Shown piece after piece: positions 62,369-64,000 of a stretch of 64,000 bases of DNA (positions are counted from its first letter, which is position 1; every line of letters begins with the position of its first letter). Below the pieces are notes generated by a model. The model was not told where the DNA came from, did no database searches, and saw only the letters and a program-made list of their open reading frames with translations. This DNA comes from an uncultured Chitinophaga sp. GTDB taxonomy: Bacteria; Bacteroidota; Bacteroidia; Cytophagales; Cyclobacteriaceae. Location of the stretch: assembly GCA_902168205.1 (NCBI GenBank), contig CABHOK010000003.1:248001-312000 (forward strand), given 5' to 3'. A program made the translations under genes and the position numbers.

Positions 62369-62887
62369 ATGGCAGAAGTAAGTCAAGGCGGTGGCGGTGG
62401 TGGTCATAAAAAAGGTGGTAAAGTAAGAGCCAAGAAAGCGTCAACAAAGATTGATATGACGCCTATGGTGGACTTAGCCTTCTTATTGTTGACCTTCTTC
62501 ATGCTCACCACGACTTTCAATAAGCCTCAGACCATGGAGATCACCATGCCTGAGAAACCTAAACCGGAGGACAAACTTCCGGAAGTGAACGAAAAGAAAG
62601 TAGTTACGCTTGTATTAGGAAAGAACGATAAGATATACTGGTATCACGGTATCACCGATCCTAAGATCGAGGTGACTGATTTTTCAGCAAACGGAATCCG
62701 TAAAGTGTTGATGACACAGAACTCGCAGATCCCGGGCATGATTCTTCTGATTAAACCTTCTGAAGAATCGCGTTACAAGAACATGGTAGATATACTCGAT
62801 GAGATGAATATTACCAACATGCAACGATACGCCCTGGTGCCCATTACACCAACGGATAAAGAACTCATAAAAGAATCTAATTTATGA
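62369..62887 (+). CDS. exbD: ExbD/TolR family biopolymer transport protein, copy 2
   Basis: The 172-residue protein has a glycine/lysine-rich lead (VSQGGGGGGHKKGGKVRAKK), a TM helix with D35 in IDMTPMVDLAFLLLTFFML, and a periplasmic ExbD domain ending near IKESNL. Two adjacent exbD genes are usual in this phylum and may form a heteromeric stator. It overlaps tonB by 4 bases (ATGA). Confidence 0.93.
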   Translation: MAEVSQGGGGGGHKKGGKVRAKKASTKIDMTPMVDLAFLLLTFFMLTTTFNKPQTMEITMPEKPKPEDKLPEVNEKKVVTLVLGKNDKIYWYHGITDPKIEVTDFSANGIRKVLMTQNSQIPGMILLIKPSEESRYKNMVDILDEMNITNMQRYALVPITPTDKELIKESNL

Positions 62888-63687
62888 AAGCAGAACAGTT
62901 AAAACCGCAGCGTTGGGAAGACATAGTCTTCGAATATCGCAACAAAGAGTATGGAGCGTACGAAAACCGCAGGTCTTACTCAAAGCACGTAGTTCTTGCT
63001 GCTATCATAACCGTGCTGGTGGCAGCGCTTGTGCTGGCTTATCCTAAAATTGTTGAATGGATAAAAGGTCAGCAAGAAGCAGAGGCACCGGTGTTGAAGA
63101 CTGTAAAATATACAGACCTGGCACCACCTCCACCAATTCAGAACACACCTCCGCCTCCACAGGTAAATATACCACCTCCGGTAAAGACGATTATCAAGTA
63201 TCTTCCTCCGCAGGTAACGGATAAAGAAGTTGTAGAAGAAGAAGAAATGCCAACCATCGAAGAGGTAAAACAAAACGATGTAGGCTCTGAGAACATCGAA
63301 GGTACCGGTGAAGTAGTATTCGATGAACCTGTACAGGAAGTTGTTCAGGAAACAACGGAAGATGAAGATAAAATCTTCATGGTTGTTGAGCAGCAGGCTG
63401 AGTACCCGGGTGGTCTTGAGTCAATGGCTAAATTCCTTCAGAAGAACGTGAAGTATCCTGCAGCGGCCCGAAGAATGGGTATCGAAGGTTCGGTATTCGT
63501 GAGCTTCGTGGTAGATAAAGAAGGTAAGATCAGCGATCCTCAGGTAGTAAAAGGTATCAGCGCAGAGTGCGATAAAGAAGCGATCCGCGTTGTAAACCTG
63601 ATGCCACCCTGGAAGCCTGGTAAGCAAAACGGCAGAGCTGTAAAGTCGCGCTTCGTATTGCCTATCAAGTTTAAGCTGGCAAGCTAA
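62884..63687 (+). CDS. tonB: TonB family energy transducer
   Basis: The 267-residue protein has a TM helix (HVVLAAIITVLVAALVLAY), a proline-rich periplasmic spacer (LAPPPPIQNTPPPPQVNIPP), an acidic Glu/Val stretch, and the TonB C-terminal domain with YPAAARRMGIEGSVFVSFVV, AIRVVNLMPPWKPGKQNG and FVLPIKFKL. It transfers energy from ExbB/ExbD to TonB-dependent receptors such as those encoded at 19774 and 26935. Its stop overlaps the next start codon by one base. Confidence 0.95.
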   Translation: MKAEQLKPQRWEDIVFEYRNKEYGAYENRRSYSKHVVLAAIITVLVAALVLAYPKIVEWIKGQQEAEAPVLKTVKYTDLAPPPPIQNTPPPPQVNIPPPVKTIIKYLPPQVTDKEVVEEEEMPTIEEVKQNDVGSENIEGTGEVVFDEPVQEVVQETTEDEDKIFMVVEQQAEYPGGLESMAKFLQKNVKYPAAARRMGIEGSVFVSFVVDKEGKISDPQVVKGISAECDKEAIRVVNLMPPWKPGKQNGRAVKSRFVLPIKFKLAS

Positions 63688-63911
63688 TGGAAACAGAAAC
63701 TGACGAGTATAAGATGACTGGTATGGACATGGTCATCAAATACTTTGGACTAATTATGGCAGCGGCCTATATAGGTATAGGCGCTGCCCTGATTACTCGC
63801 CCTGATATGATTAATATTAATGGAGCTTATGCTTTGCCTTTAGGAATTCTTCTTATTGCGTATGGTTTATTCAGAGCATTTAAAGTATACCAGCGATATT
63901 TTCAGAAGTAG
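63687..63911 (+). CDS. small membrane protein at the end of the tonB operon
   Basis: The 74-residue protein has two membrane helices (YFGLIMAAAYIGIGAALIT and LPLGILLIAYGLFRAFKVY) and short charged tails. Similar small proteins follow tonB in many Bacteroidota. Its function is unknown. It starts at the last base of the tonB stop and is followed by a lipoprotein gene 2 bases on. Confidence 0.8.
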   Translation: METETDEYKMTGMDMVIKYFGLIMAAAYIGIGAALITRPDMININGAYALPLGILLIAYGLFRAFKVYQRYFQK

Positions 63912-63913
63912 AT

Positions 63914-64000
63914 ATGAAGATTGTTTTTCATAGTTTCATAATAGCATTATTCATAGTAATAGCTGGAGCCTGTACGCAGCGTGATAAAAAGGGAAAACCT
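63914..64000 (+). CDS. start of a lipoprotein gene, possibly a PstS-like substrate-binding protein
   Basis: The first 29 codons are visible before the window ends: MKIVFHSFIIALFIVIAGAC then TQRDKKGKP. IAGAC is a lipobox, so the product is an anchored lipoprotein. In related genomes a PstS-family phosphate-binding protein often follows the exbB/exbD/tonB/small-protein set, so that is the best guess. The name rests on gene order only. Confidence 0.6.
   Translation, partial: MKIVFHSFIIALFIVIAGACTQRDKKGKP

Overview
The window reads as chromosomal DNA of a Bacteroidota bacterium, most likely a Cytophagales-type gliding or soil lineage. The evidence is a very large secreted polysaccharide-lyase protein ending in a type IX secretion (T9SS) sorting domain, TonB-dependent receptors and other outer-membrane barrels, a sensor kinase with a ligand-binding propeller (Reg_prop/Y_Y_Y), FtsX-type permeases with a 'permease prefix' N-terminus paired with PadR, and an exbB-exbD-exbD-tonB operon. 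The family-level placement is inference.

Region 1 (1-10.8 kb) is accessory DNA, visibly AT-rich up to about 5.8 kb. It opens with the end of a YaaC-like gene and a DUF2779 gene that appears to carry two nuclease modules. A minus-strand polymorphic-toxin locus follows: a 1161-residue secreted protein with an FN3 domain whose last ~138 residues closely match the colicin E9/pyocin HNH DNase domain. Directly downstream are three tandem Im9-like immunity genes, the middle one frameshifted in a poly-A run. Further downstream are a membrane protein, a secreted unknown, a cytoplasmic unknown and a SMI1/KNR4 (SUKH) protein, which together look like a store of immunity genes. A transposase remnant and an HTH/DUF2975 pair with a strong palindromic operator end the region.

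Region 2 (11-29 kb) is signalling and surface functions: PadR plus an FtsX permease, a serpin pseudogene that has lost its middle, a bacteriophytochrome module (heme oxygenase, phytochrome kinase, response regulator), an AraC regulator with an outer-membrane barrel, a DUF1569 protein, and a propeller sensor kinase facing a YfiR/TonB-receptor pair.

Region 3 (29-43 kb) holds a 2599-residue multidomain lyase/adhesin behind a 26-bp perfect palindrome of LacI-operator type, a second FtsX permease, a sterol-desaturase-type hydroxylase and a TolB-like/TPR protein. Region 4 (43-54 kb) is a set of regulator-plus-target cassettes, three of them with visible operators: AraC+VOC, HxlR divergent from an F420-type reductase, TetR+TolC/MFP/RND efflux pump, and TetR+SDR. 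An SDR remnant lies among them.

Region 5 (54-64 kb) is more core-like: tRNA-Pro(CGG), a formylglycine-generating enzyme, a polysaccharide deacetylase, an MFS transporter, prfB with its programmed +1 frameshift, an outer-membrane barrel, DedA, the exbB/exbD/exbD/tonB operon with a small membrane protein, and the start of a lipoprotein gene cut by the window edge. Stretches over 300 bases without a gene (9292-9941, 10710-11019, 14615-15187, 29074-29596, 53672-54204, 59576-60147) hold only the remnants, operators and weak ORFs listed. No CRISPR array, rRNA or intact insertion sequence was seen.
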